A stretch of 20,100 nucleotides of DNA, taken from contig JBNGIO010006261.1 of NCBI GenBank assembly GCA_049999805.1, positions 1 through 20,100 of the forward strand, in the 5' to 3' direction. Shown here in pieces: positions 7,993-16,946 of this stretch (its first letter is position 1; the number at the start of each line of letters is the position of its first letter). A program made the position numbers and the translations under genes. This DNA comes from Folioceros fuciformis. Lineage: Eukaryota > Anthocerotophyta > Anthocerotopsida > Anthocerotales. The notes under the pieces are model-generated. The model worked only from the letters and a program-made list of their open reading frames with translations. It made no database searches and had not been told where the DNA came from.

Positions 7993-8860
7993 CCTTCTTA
8001 GCTTCTAGATCCCATAAATGGTATCCCATCTCACCAGAGTCACCATAGCCAAGAAAAATACATTTTCTGGACTGGGGTGCCAACTTGTCCCGAAACTCCT
8101 TTGGAACATGGTAGTAAGCCTCGCAACCAAACACCCGTAGATGCTTGTAAGACGACTTCTTTCCAGACCACAGCTCCTCTGGAACCTGCTCATCCACAGC
8201 CTTATTAGGAGATCTGTTAATAAGATGCACCGTAGTAGACACTACTTCTGCCCAAAATCTGTTAGGCAATCCAGAGTTTGACAACAAACTACGCATCCTC
8301 TCCTGGATGGTCCTGTTCATCCGTTCAGCCACACCATTCTGGGGAGGAGTATACGGGGCAGTCTATCCTCTCTTGATTCCCTTGGAATCACAGAATGACT
8401 GGAAAGCTTTCAAAACGTACTCTCCACCATTGTCTGTCCTTAGACACTTTGGTTGGAGGCTAGACTAATTCTCCACAAGGGTGATGAATTTCTGAAACAC
8501 TGTCAGAACATTGTCCTTTTTCCTCAAAGGAGAAACCCACACCTTGTGTGAGAAATCATCTATGAAAGTAACAAAATAGGATGCACCGCTTAATGATGCA
8601 GTGGGCATAGGTCCACATACGTCACTGTGAACTAATTCAAGAGGTGTGTTTACCTCTTGCTCCATGTGGTGATCTTGTCTGTTTCCCATACAAACAATGC
8701 TCACACACGGAGAAATCGGAGAAGTTCAAAGCAGGGATGTAACCAAAACAAGATAAGATCTTCATTCCTTTTTGAGACATGTCCTAATCAACAATGCCAC
8801 AAGAAAACATTTGGCTGTTCCATTACACAAATCACATGATCCTTGACAGTGGTTCCTTGA
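7892..8860 (-). pseudogene. pol: Element B integrase (broken)
   Basis: The N-terminal zinc domain is recognisable in shifted frames (WHC, a TGA at 8788-8790, LGH, then further on CEHC). The catalytic core follows. All three DDE residues remain: Asp 8621-8623 (HSDVCGP), Asp 8432-8434 (RTDNGGEY) and Glu 8324-8326 (NGVAERMN), the last two 35 residues apart. Stops interrupt it at 8465-8467 and 8363-8365 (both TAG), and frameshifts occur near 8770, 8640 and 7910. The C-terminal region with FGCEAYYHVPKE and FLGYGDSGEMGYHLWD is well conserved. It is clearly a copia integrase and clearly not translatable. Confidence 0.9.
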
Positions 8861-10099
8861 AGTGAGTACAAAGTGCCACACTTCGATCCACGCGCTAACA
8901 CAAGAGAACCTTTGGAGATCTTCCAAGAATGATCCCCAAACCAACCACTGGTGGTTGCCAATGTCATCCAACCGCCCTGCCCTAATCATGCTTTTTGTCA
9001 ACTTCGGAATATGCCTAACATCCTTCAACATGAATGAAGATCCATTGTCAAACTTCAGCTGCACATCACCAATGCCTGCAATCTCACATGCGTAGTTATT
9101 TCCAAGCCGAACAAATCGTTTCCTAGTAGCATCATAGGTGCTAAACCACTCCCTATGCGGAGTAACATGGAAAGATGCTCCAAAGTCAATTATCCAATTA
9201 GAGAATAAGTGACTATCCACGGCTGTCAATTGTGCAAAATCAAAGGAAGAAGAGATAAGAACATCTCCATCATCAACAAAATTCACCTCGTCATACTTGA
9301 TACTCGCACTTGTCTTGTTGTCATTCTGCTTCTTCTCCTTTCCTTTGTCCTTCTTGAACTTCTCGCAGTCCCTTCTGAAGTGACCCTTTTTGTGACAATG
9401 GTAACACTCAACATTGTTACGATTGCGAGATTTGCTACGGCAAACGCTTCGCTCCTTGTACTTCCCCTTTAAAGTGGACCTTCCTTTCACCATGAGGGCA
9501 TTGGAACCTTTCGAACGTTCCATATTCTTCCTGTTCACCTCTTTTGTTAACAGGCTACCTTCTACATTTACAATGGTGAGACCACTAGTAGGAGTGGAAT
9601 TACTCAGAGCTGTACGAAAGGTGTCCCAACTCTCTGGTAATGTGACCAACAGAAACATAGCTCTCACGGAATCTGGGAACGAGATACCTTGGGACAAAAG
9701 CTGGCTGAAATTGGTATTGAACTCATTGAGATGATCGCACATCCTTGTTCCTTCCTTCATCTTCAAGTCCACTAGCTGTTTCAACCAACACACCTGAGAG
9801 ACTGCACTTTGCTTCTCATACAGGTCACACAACTTTTGCCATAGCTCGTAACTTGTGGTCTTGTCTTTCACATTGAAGGAGACCGAGTTCGACAATGTTA
9901 GCATGATGGTAGATCTAGCAAACTCATCTAGATCCTGCCACTCATCCTGAGTCATGCTAATAGGTTTCACACCTAGCAACTTTATGAGCTTGATCTGCTT
10001 TTTCTACACTAGAACATTATACACTTGTTCTTTCCAGAACGGGAAGTTAGTACCATCTAACTTATCGATATTGAACATAACGTTTTCCGAGGACGTCAT
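8762..10099 (-). pseudogene. gag: Element B gag, zinc knuckle and protease (broken)
   Basis: The start is the ATG at 10097-10099 (MTSSENVMFNIDKLDGTNF). Codon 32 is a TAG (10004-10006), after which the frame is open to 8762. Gag features include the early DGTNFPFWK motif, ELWQKLCDLYEKQS and LPESWDTFRTAL. A CX2CX4HX4C zinc knuckle (CYHCHKKGHFRRDC) lies at 9365-9406 in a Lys/Arg-rich setting. The protease active site reads DFGAS: the Asp is kept (9185-9187) but the Ser is Phe (9182-9184), a single C-to-T type change. Near 8950 a frameshift throws the end out of frame, so the last about 60 residues are not genuine. Confidence 0.9.
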
Positions 10100-10797
10100 T
10101 ATTCAAAATCGATGCAAATCAAGCAAAAGGCTAGTTAGAAACGGTCTGAATGTAATGTAGATTCTGAAAGTTACTCTCACGCCTCGTTCCGCATCGGCTG
10201 ACACAACTTGTAGACCTCAATCCAGTGCACGAGTCTACCCACAATTCAGGCCGACACGACGGGCCTAAGTCCGATTCTGGGCCGCCTGGCGTTGGGAGAC
10301 TAATCTAATCGTCTGCGGCCGGAATTCGGTCGCTCACGACTGGAGTGTCCTGCCCTACGATTGAGATCTGGCCGGCTGCGGCTCTGGATCCGGCCACACC
10401 ACCTGGCGGCTGGGAGCCGGGCTAGGGCGGCCTGGGCCTGATCCCGTGGCTAGGATCCCGGCCGGCCCACGGCCCCCACCCCAGCGGCCGGGGGGCCTGG
10501 CGGCATGACCGGGAGCTTGGCGACCTGCCCGTGCCCCTGCGCCCCACGAGCCTGGCGCCCTGCGGCCTAGCGGCGCCCTCGCATCGCGGGGTGGCATGGC
10601 GACGCTCTCTCAGGTGCCCTGTACTGCCTCTGCCGCGGCCTAAGCACAGCAGGGCTGAAGCCCCCTGCACCCCGGGCAGCAGAGTGGCCTCAGACGGCCC
10701 CCGAGATGCTGCCTTCACTCACTCCGGTGCCTTCCTTACGCCTTTGTGCACCTTGTCCACAGCACCTACAGACATCATCATCTTGCTCCACAACCAA
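10100..10797 (-). other. Element B leader with a strongly GC-rich core
   Basis: Between the gag ATG and the primer-binding site lie about 700 bases; roughly 10250-10700 is far richer in GC and CpG than anything else in the window. The ORFs in it are Pro/Arg/Gly/Ala-rich and look like by-products of composition. G-quadruplex-type patterns occur on the minus (sense) strand at 10457-10482 and on the plus strand at 10412-10436. It is unlike the other leaders here, so it may be an unusual structured leader or a captured foreign fragment. Confidence 0.7.
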
Positions 10798-10809
10798 GCC
10801 CTAATACCA
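10798..10809 (-). promoter_or_regulatory. Element B primer-binding site (variant initiator-Met type)
   Basis: On the minus strand it reads TGGTATTAGGGC, separated from the LTR end by two bases. It differs from TGGTATCAGAGC at two positions, either a natural variant or decay. Confidence 0.8.
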
Positions 10810-10811
10810 GT

Positions 10812-11115
10812 TGAAGGATCGCTAAAGGAGCCACATGGTGAAGGAGGAGAGGACAAAGCAAAGGAGGAGAGGAGAGAGTAAGGTCTCTCACACACACTCT
10901 ATCACACTCTGTCTCAATATTGCAAGGGAGCTCAAGAGGGTATTTATACCCTCTAGAAGAGCTCCCAAGGAAGCTTCACAAGAAGCGCACAGGAAGCTGC
11001 GCAAGAAGCTTCCTGCAGATTAGCTTAAGCTAATTTAAACAAATGATACTTAACTAGACACTAATCTTAGACTAAACACATTAGTCTAAGCACATTGGGC
11101 TTTAATAACCCTACA
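10812..11115 (-). repeat. Element B 5' LTR (right copy, 304 bp)
   Basis: It runs TGAAGGATCG...AACCCTACA in plus-strand reading. It is 10 bp longer than the left copy because of a short duplicated CACTCT-type segment near 10900. TATAAATA on the minus strand lies at 10941-10948. Downstream in the sense strand (about 10835-10880) is a CT-rich tract, GA-rich as printed. Confidence 0.93.
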
Positions 11116-11120
11116 CCTAT
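11116..11120. repeat. Element B target-site duplication, right copy (CCTAT)
   Basis: Exact copy of 6048-6052, immediately after the LTR end CCTACA. Confidence 0.9.
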
Positions 11121-11625
11121 AAGGCTAGGAGAGTCCGCTAAACTCATTTTGCCATTTGCCACCCTTTGGTCTTCAGCTCTTGCTTCATCACCTCCAGGTG
11201 TTTCTTGTTTCAACTGTCTCATGTGGTTGAGACCTCGTTTCCCTTTCCAATCGGATGTTGCTAAGTCTTAATTGTTGGATGTGGATGAGGTTGGGGATTG
11301 TTGGCTGATGGTGCAAGTGTCCATGGTTGTTGTCCTTACTGTTTTTGCATGCTGGTCGTGCTAGTGTGTTGCCGGCCAAGGAGACTTGGTGTTTGGTAGG
11401 AGGTAGGGGTAGGTTCCATCAGTCTGCGAGGTAGCGTAGGAGAGTTTTGACCCGTGGAGGGGAGAACATATAGAGGAGTAGGTGTGGGAGAATAGAGGAG
11501 TGGAGGTGAAGGTGAAGGTTGTTGTAGTGATCAGAGTTGCAAGGCACCGAGAGTGCTCAGGGCTTGGCAAGGAGCTTGAAGCTGTGTTTCCTCAAATTCG
11601 CCATAATTGGTGTGTGTTTCTAACA
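11121..11625 (+). repeat. Element C 5' LTR, right part
   Basis: This is the continuation of the LTR begun at 5840, after removal of B. It ends TTTCTAACA, inverse to the start TGTTAG. The next bases are TGGTGCTGGTAGG, which begin with TGG as a primer-binding site should but match initiator Met poorly, so the site is either decayed or uses another tRNA. Boundaries are deduced; no second copy is visible. Confidence 0.5.
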
Positions 11626-12659
11626 TGGTGCTGGTAGGATCTGAAGGAGGGGGGTTGCAACCTGGTTGTAGCTTCCTTCTGCAGGTTCTGACTTGTGGTT
11701 TCTAGCACATAAAGTGAGGGGGCTGTAGGCAGTAACAACTCCAACGGTTGTGAGTGTGAAGATCCGTCCACAGGTCAAAAGTGGCGACCGGAACCATTGG
11801 CAGGGTAGGAGTGATAGTCTTGACCCGTCTGTAGTTGGTAGGTCTGTCAGAATTGAGTAGTACTTCTGACTAGAGGTAACAAGGTCAGAAGTGATTTGGA
11901 AGTTGGTTGGGAGAAGTGTGAAGTGGGAGGTTGTGTAGTTAGGTCAGGGGTGATAGGCTTGATCTGTGTACAGCTAGACGAGTCTTGACTAGGGGTCGCA
12001 TGGTTAGGATTAGAGGGTCAGCAGTTGGGTGGACAAGAGTTGTTGGGTCGGATGTAAGAGTTGTGGGGTTGTGGAGTCAAGAGGAGTCATCTCATACACT
12101 ACAGATTGGGAACACTAGCCACTCTTTGGTGGGATCGAAACCCATTCTATACTAACGACAATGGGATAAGTGTGGCCACTATAAAATCAAGCTCAGTGAG
12201 TCCCACTCCCCGAGATTTAGCCACCGCAACAAGTGATTCTTCTTCAAATCTAAAGGGACGCATTTTTCCATAGCCAAGAAGCTTGCTCACCATGCAGCCT
12301 TCAACCAATGCTTCAATATTAGGCACCTATTGGAGATGCTGTACAAGTGTACACTTTTGTGCTGGCTGTGCCATCATATCCTAGTAATTTGTGTCCCTTA
12401 GAATCTCCTTTCCCTACATAGCTTTTCAGAGGTGTCGGTTAGGAGTCAGACTCATGTGAACAGGGTTTAGGGTTTCCTAATAAATTAAAAGAAAGGTCAA
12501 GTTGTGAATTGTTACTCACATAGCAATCACCTCTTGGTGTCTTCGCTAGCAACTCTTCGTTGACATATGTAAACCCTTTAGCTGTTGGGGTGTTGTAGGG
12601 TTTTCATGTCGGTGGATCCTTTCTTTTGGCTTAACTTTGTCACATCTTCACGCCCACCA
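11626..12659 (+). other. Element C leader
   Basis: About 1 kb lies between the deduced LTR and the gag ATG, similar in length to D's leader. No coding motif is seen. A diverged direct repeat has AGGAGTGATAGTCTTGA (from 11807) resembling AGGGGTGATAGGCTTGA (from 11946), spaced 139 bp. A small ORF at 12061-12273 has no recognised domain. Confidence 0.55.
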
Positions 12660-15570
12660 ATGGCAATCATCATGGGTCAAAATCCAGCTGCTTTGAGTGG
12701 CTTCATGTATTCAGGGGAATTCAAAGAGAAAGATAGGTTTGATGGTAAACCTACGTATTTTGAAAGCTGGAAAGCACGTATGAAAGCTAACTTGGATGCT
12801 AGGGACATCTAAGAGTATGTTGATGGCTCCATTCCCAACACTACATTGATACCTGCTACAACTTCAGTCCAACTATCAGTTGATGACATTGCAAAATGGA
12901 AAAAGGGGAATAAGTTGCTTTTGCAATTCTCCTTTCTGGTTTAGATGAAACCACAGTAACAAAGGTTGAATTTGTGGAAACAATAGAAGTAGTTTGGAAT
13001 CAGCTGAAGGACACTTACTAGGTGCAAAACATTTGTACTTTGGTTGCTGTTCGCAAAGAATTCTATGGCTTATAGATGAAGGAAGGAGATGGAGTGGGAG
13101 CTCATGTCACTAAGTTGCGCTATCTTTTGGCTCAATTGGCCTCACTTGGTTGCAAGATGACTGAACTAGATGTGACTGCCCAACTGTTGTCTAGCTTTCT
13201 TGTGTCTTACTAGAACTTTGTGTCCAGTCAAAATGCTACCTTGCGAAATTCCTATGTTGCAGTTGCTGCTAGAAATTCCCCTACAGTGAGCTTGAATGAG
13301 GTTGTTCGAGGTCTTCTACAAGAAGAGCAAACCTGCTAGAAGCCTAATTCAGGATTTGGTGTGAGAGGTGAGAAAGTACTCTTTGCTGCAAAGGGCAAAG
13401 CCTTGTGGAAGGGCAAGGATAAGAGTAAGAAGGCTACCTTATCTCCTTCCTCTTCTATTCATGTGAAGCGTCAAGGCACATGCAATTGGTGTTAGATCCC
13501 GGTACACTGGGAGAGAGAATGCAGGAAAAAGAAATCAGGTGAACCTAAAAACGAAGGAAAACCTGAGGGTCATGTCTCTACCAAGGAACACAAGACCTCT
13601 GGGGAGTAGCAATATCATAACAAGAGTAGTAGTTATGTTCTTACAGTTTGCTTGACTTCCTTTAAGGAGAACTCACATAACTGGTTTATTGATTTGGGTG
13701 CTACCGCACATGTTTGTAATAATCGCTAGCTGTTCTTTGTATTCAACAAACAAGAAACACCTCAATCAGTTTTTATGGCTAATTCTCGTGGAGTTGAGGT
13801 GAAGGGGATTAGTACAATGGACATACCTCTATTAGATGGGTCCACCCTACATCTTCAGGATGTCCTTTACGTCCCTGTTAGGAGCAAAATCCCGTTGTCT
13901 ATCAGGCCTATAGCTCAAAGCAAAATGTATGGTTTCTGCTTTGAAGATAGTAAATGTTATATTTACCCTCTTTCTCAGCCTAAACAATATGTTGCTAAGG
14001 CCATTTTGGTCGATGACTTTTATCAGTTGGTCCCTATTTTGTAGTCTATGTCTTGGTTCTAGTTGCTACATATAATGAGCAGGCTCAACTTTGGCATGCT
14101 AGATTAAGACATGTGAATAAAGAAAAGTTAGATCTAATGTCCAATTCTAATCTGTATCGTGAAAAACTGCCTAGTTGTTTTAAACATCTTACAACTTGTA
14201 CCCCTTGCATTCTTCCGAAAGAAAAGGAGCTGCCTTTTAAAATAAGTAGCCTACAAGAGCTAAAGCTGTTTTGGAATTGATACATGTTGACATTGTCAGG
14301 AAGTTACCTGTTAAGTCGCTTGGTGGTGTAGAGTACTAACTTACTCTCACTGATGATTTTTCTCGGTATACGTGGACCTACCCTCTCAAGCTAAAGAGTG
14401 ATGCATTTGATCAAATCACCAACTGGATCACCATGGTTCAACGCCAAATTGGTCATTTGGTGAAGTATAGACAACGGTGGAGAGTTCACAGGCCGGCGGT
14501 TTGATTCCTTATTTTGGCACTATGGGATCATTCGTCAGCTTTCTGTTCCCTACTCACAGTAACAGAATGGCATGGCCGACCGTAAGAACCAGACTATAAT
14601 GGGTATGACCTGTAGCATGTTGTCTAAGGCCTCCCTTCCTAATTCACTATGAGCCGAAGCAGTGGTTGCAGCCAGTTACATTTTGAATCAAGTGGTTATC
14701 TCTACTTGTCCTAGCTATACCCCTTATGAGGCCTTTTGGGGTAAGAAGCCAAGCTTGCTTCACCTTTGGGTGTTTGGGTCTCCAGCTTTCGCATATATCC
14801 TTGAAGCCAAGAGGGGGAAGTTAGATGATAGATCTAAGCCCTTAGTGTTTGTTGGCTACTCAGAAGAATCAAAAGCTTACAAACTTCTCGATATGCGCAC
14901 TTCTAAGATTACAATGGCTCGTAGTGTTACTTTCATGGAATCACTTATCTCACAATTGCTCCTCAAGGTACTCAGTTTGTGACAGACTCTATAGAATTAT
15001 CCCATGAGTATCCTCAATCACATGGAGATGCTCCTACATTCCTGGATCATGCTACAGCAGATGAACTTCTAGGTTAGCTACACAAAGTACCTATTCCTTA
15101 CCCTCCAGTTGTTGCCGGTCATGAGGGGCTGTCGACTTGGGTGATGGTGTCTTACCTGATGTAGATGACCTTGATGGCTCTGGTAGTGATTCTGATGCTG
15201 GTGCAGCCAACTCCACTGAAGAAGTTGACCTTCCAGCTTATGAGGGGGCCACCCCTAATCCTGATCCTCCTGTGAGGTACCCTGCACATGAGAGGAGGAC
15301 TCGGGAGAATTGGCTAGATCCCCCATATCACGTTGAGGACTTTAGGAGACCTGCTGCTCATTTCACTTACCTTAAAGTGTCTAGTGTTCGTCCTAATCCT
15401 TGTACTCATGATGAAGCCCTACATGGTCCAGATGGAACTCATTGGTGAGTGTTTATTGATGAGTACAACAGCCTTATAAAGAACCACACTTGGGAGCTAG
15501 TAGACCTTCCTGGAGGCAAAAAACCTATAACTTGTAAGTGGGTGTATAAAACAAAGCTGAATGCAGATGG
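12660..15570 (+). pseudogene. pol: Element C gag-protease-integrase-reverse transcriptase pseudogene, part 1
   Basis: The start is the ATG at 12660 (MAIIMGQNPAAL). Gag is recognisable from FDGKPTYFESWKARM to LRYLLAQLASLG. The zinc knuckle (13481-13522) keeps Cys/Cys/His/Cys but holds a TAG inside. The protease site reads DLGA at 13691-13702, with the Ser lost to Leu. The integrase zinc domain (LWHARLRH ... CTPC) is near 14091-14210, and the core has HVDI and TDDFSRYTW. The catalytic Glu is Asp (MADRKN, about 14570). FGSPAFAY and FVGYSEESKAYKLLD mark the integrase C-terminus, and NHTWELVDLPGGKK the start of reverse transcriptase. Stops include 12810, 13019, 13073, 13211, 13337, 13493, 13607, 13727, 14042, 14337, 14560, 14650, 15075 and 15446, mostly TAG; there are several frameshifts. 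It is long dead. Confidence 0.88.
15566..15570. repeat. Solo LTR target-site duplication, left copy (GATGG)
   Basis: GATGG directly before the solo LTR is repeated exactly at 15950-15954, and removing the LTR with one copy restores an uninterrupted reverse transcriptase frame. Confidence 0.93.
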
Positions 15571-15722
15571 TGAAAGGATCATTAGAGGAGCATGGTGAAG
15601 GAGAGAAGAGAAGAAGGGAGGAGGAGAGGAGAGGAGAAAGAGAGGTCTCACAGTGTCTCTCACAGCTCTATTGCAAAGGGAGCTCAAGAGGGTATTTATA
15701 CCCTGTAGAAAAGTTCCCAAGG

Positions 15723-15768
15723 AAGCTTCAAAAGAAGCTCACAGTAAGCTTCACAAGAAGCTCACAGG
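15723..15768. repeat. Two tandem 23-bp units in the solo LTR
   Basis: Units at 15723-15745 and 15746-15768 both begin AAGCTTCA and end AAGCTCACAG, differing at two positions. B's LTRs carry a single related unit. Confidence 0.8.
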
Positions 15769-15832
15769 AAGCTATGCAGGAAGCTTCCTAAAGATTAGCT
15801 TAAGCTAATGATACTTAATTAAACACTAATCT

Positions 15833-15924
15833 TAGACTAATTACATTAGTCTAATTAAACTTATCACACTAGTTTAATTAGACTAATCACATTAGTCTAA
15901 TTAGACTAATCACATTAGTCTAAG
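15833..15924. repeat. Array of four 23-bp palindromic units in the solo LTR
   Basis: Units at 15833, 15856, 15879 and 15902 are each 23 bp with left arm TAGACTAAT or a variant, a 3-base centre (TAC or CAC), and right arm ATTAGTCTA or a variant. Units 3 and 4 differ only at the last base; unit 2 is the most diverged but its own arms still largely pair. B's LTRs have one unit. The array lies near the outer end of U3 in the element's orientation, where enhancer repeats are often found. Confidence 0.88.
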
Positions 15925-15949
15925 CACATTCGGCTTTAATAACCCTACA

Positions 15950-15954
15950 GATGG
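15950..15954. repeat. Solo LTR target-site duplication, right copy (GATGG)
   Basis: Exact copy of 15566-15570 immediately after the LTR end CCTACA. Confidence 0.93.
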
Positions 15955-16369
15955 CACTATCTCTAGATACAAGAGAAAGCTTGTAGCTTGTGGGTTCTCT
16001 CAAATTCTAGGCATTGATTATGGGGATACCTTTTCTCTAGTTGTGAAGCCACCTTCAATTTTAATTCTTCTCGCCCTTGCAGCAAAGTTTGACCTAGAGT
16101 TACATCAGATGGATGTGTGCACTACCTTCCTACATGGGGAATTGGAAGAAGTACTGTATATGCATCAACCTAAAGGTTTTGTGGACAAGAAGTGGCCAAA
16201 CAAAGTCTGCAAGTTGTTGAAAACCATACTTGGATTAAAGCGAAGCCCTCGTGCTTGGTACAAAAGAATTATGAAGTTTCTTTGCCAAGCAGGGTTTCTA
16301 CCATCTTCTGCAGATTCTAATGTCTTCTATCAAGTAGAGGCAGGTTGTTTTGTGATCCTTTCCTTGTAT
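15955..16369 (+). pseudogene. pol: Element C reverse transcriptase, part 2 (truncated by element D)
   Basis: The frame resumes exactly after the solo LTR (TISRYKRKLVACGFSQILGIDYGDTFS) and is open to 16369. It carries the reverse transcriptase motif LHQMDVCTTFLHGELEEVLYM, with the first catalytic Asp, and QPKGFVDKK, RSPRAWYKR and SADSNVFYQ. It stops at FVILSLY: that Tyr is where the YxDD box should begin, and element D's sequence takes over at once (TAA at 16370-16372). The remainder of reverse transcriptase and RNase H should lie beyond D, outside the window. Confidence 0.9.
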
Positions 16370-16575
16370 TAAAGAAAGTACTTGAAATTAGTATAGTCTA
16401 GCAGTAGCATATCGAAATAGTTAAATAGAATAAGCTAGTTTATTATATATATGCAAATATCGAGATATGAACAAATCCCCTAACTGAATAACCTAACCGC
16501 TCTCAACTGACAAGAGTGTTCATAAAGACATTCAGCCGTAATGCAATTCGTACTCGTTCGTTCTAAATGTTTCTA
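16370..16575 (+). repeat. Element D 5' LTR (about 206 bp, outer boundary approximate)
   Basis: It is defined on the left by the end of element C's open frame (Tyr codon 16367-16369) and on the right by the primer-binding site at 16576. A TATA stretch (TATATATAT) is at 16444-16452. The ends do not show clean TG...CA: the last bases are TTTCTA. A start at 16365 (TGTATTA) with an end at TAATGCA near 16545 would give near-inverted ends but leaves about 30 bases before the primer site. I cannot settle this without the 3' LTR. Confidence 0.65.
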
Positions 16576-16587
16576 TGGTATCAGAGC
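16576..16587 (+). promoter_or_regulatory. Element D primer-binding site (initiator tRNA-Met type)
   Basis: TGGTATCAGAGC, followed by AGG, which matches the plant initiator tRNA-Met 3' end. Confidence 0.93.
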
Positions 16588-16946
16588 AGGTTTCCAGGTG
16601 GTGGTGTCCGCAGGCATTTTGATTGAGTGCGGCATGATAAGGAATCACTATCAGATGGCTGTGGCTAGATTTTTCGGGCTGTCGTGATTTCGCACTTGCA
16701 AAATCAGTGCGATGGCTTCTGCAATATTGTGCGAACAAACTCCTGTAGTTTCCAGTATGCAGGCCAGCAAATTCATGGGCGCACATGCATTTCTGTGTGT
16801 GCGTACCCACGATTCTCTGTCTGCATGCCTGGGCGACCACATCTGTAGGCTAGCTGCTGCACGGATAGGCGCGTATGTGCAGCTTTGAGACATCCCACAA
16901 CTCCTTTTTCTTGTCTGAGGCTTTATGCACGTGAATTGTGTGCGCC

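Larger units (their letters stand above)
6053..11115 (-). mobile_element. Element B: complete but inactive Ty1/copia retrotransposon (5063 bp)
   Basis: Two LTRs in the same orientation (6053-6346 and 10812-11115) flank a minus-strand interior with primer-binding site, GC-rich leader, gag, protease, integrase, reverse transcriptase, RNase H and polypurine tract. CCTAT duplicates flank the whole. By eye the LTRs differ at about 14 positions plus one 10-bp indel, so it is not recent. At least seven in-frame stops, several frame breaks, a lost protease Ser and a deletion of the reverse transcriptase YxDD box make it non-autonomous. It sits inside element C's LTR. Confidence 0.95.
15571..15949 (-). 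mobile_element. Solo LTR of the element B family (379 bp) in element C reverse transcriptase
   Basis: It runs TGAAAGGATC...AACCCTACA in plus-strand reading, the same orientation as B's LTRs and clearly homologous to them (GA-rich tract, GGGTATTTATACCC, AAGCTTC blocks, TTTAATAACCCTACA end). It is flanked by perfect GATGG duplications with no internal element sequence. This is the product expected from recombination between the two LTRs of a full element. It is about 75 bp longer than B's LTRs because of a duplicated 23-bp block (15723-15768) and an expanded palindromic array (15833-15924). TATAAATA on the minus strand is at 15693-15700. Confidence 0.94.
5840..16369 (+). mobile_element. Element C: decayed Ty1/copia retrotransposon, 5' part, host to nested insertions
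   Basis: It runs on the plus strand: a deduced 5' LTR (5840-6047 and 11121-11625, split by element B), leader, then a gag-protease-integrase-reverse transcriptase pseudogene (12660-16369) broken by a solo LTR (15571-15949) and ended by element D. The rest of reverse transcriptase, RNase H and the 3' LTR are expected to the right of D, outside the window. Gene order and motifs make the coding part certain. The assignment of this LTR to this coding region is inference from order, orientation and a leader of about 1 kb, much like D's. Confidence 0.75.

Noticed and set aside
10355-10881. Long ORFs on both strands in the GC-rich block (Pro/Arg/Gly/Ala-rich products)
   Set aside because: High GC makes stops rare in every frame, and the products have no motif. 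The region is the leader of element B.
15833-15924. CRISPR array
   Set aside because: The units are directly adjacent without spacers, lie inside an LTR, and there is no cas gene.
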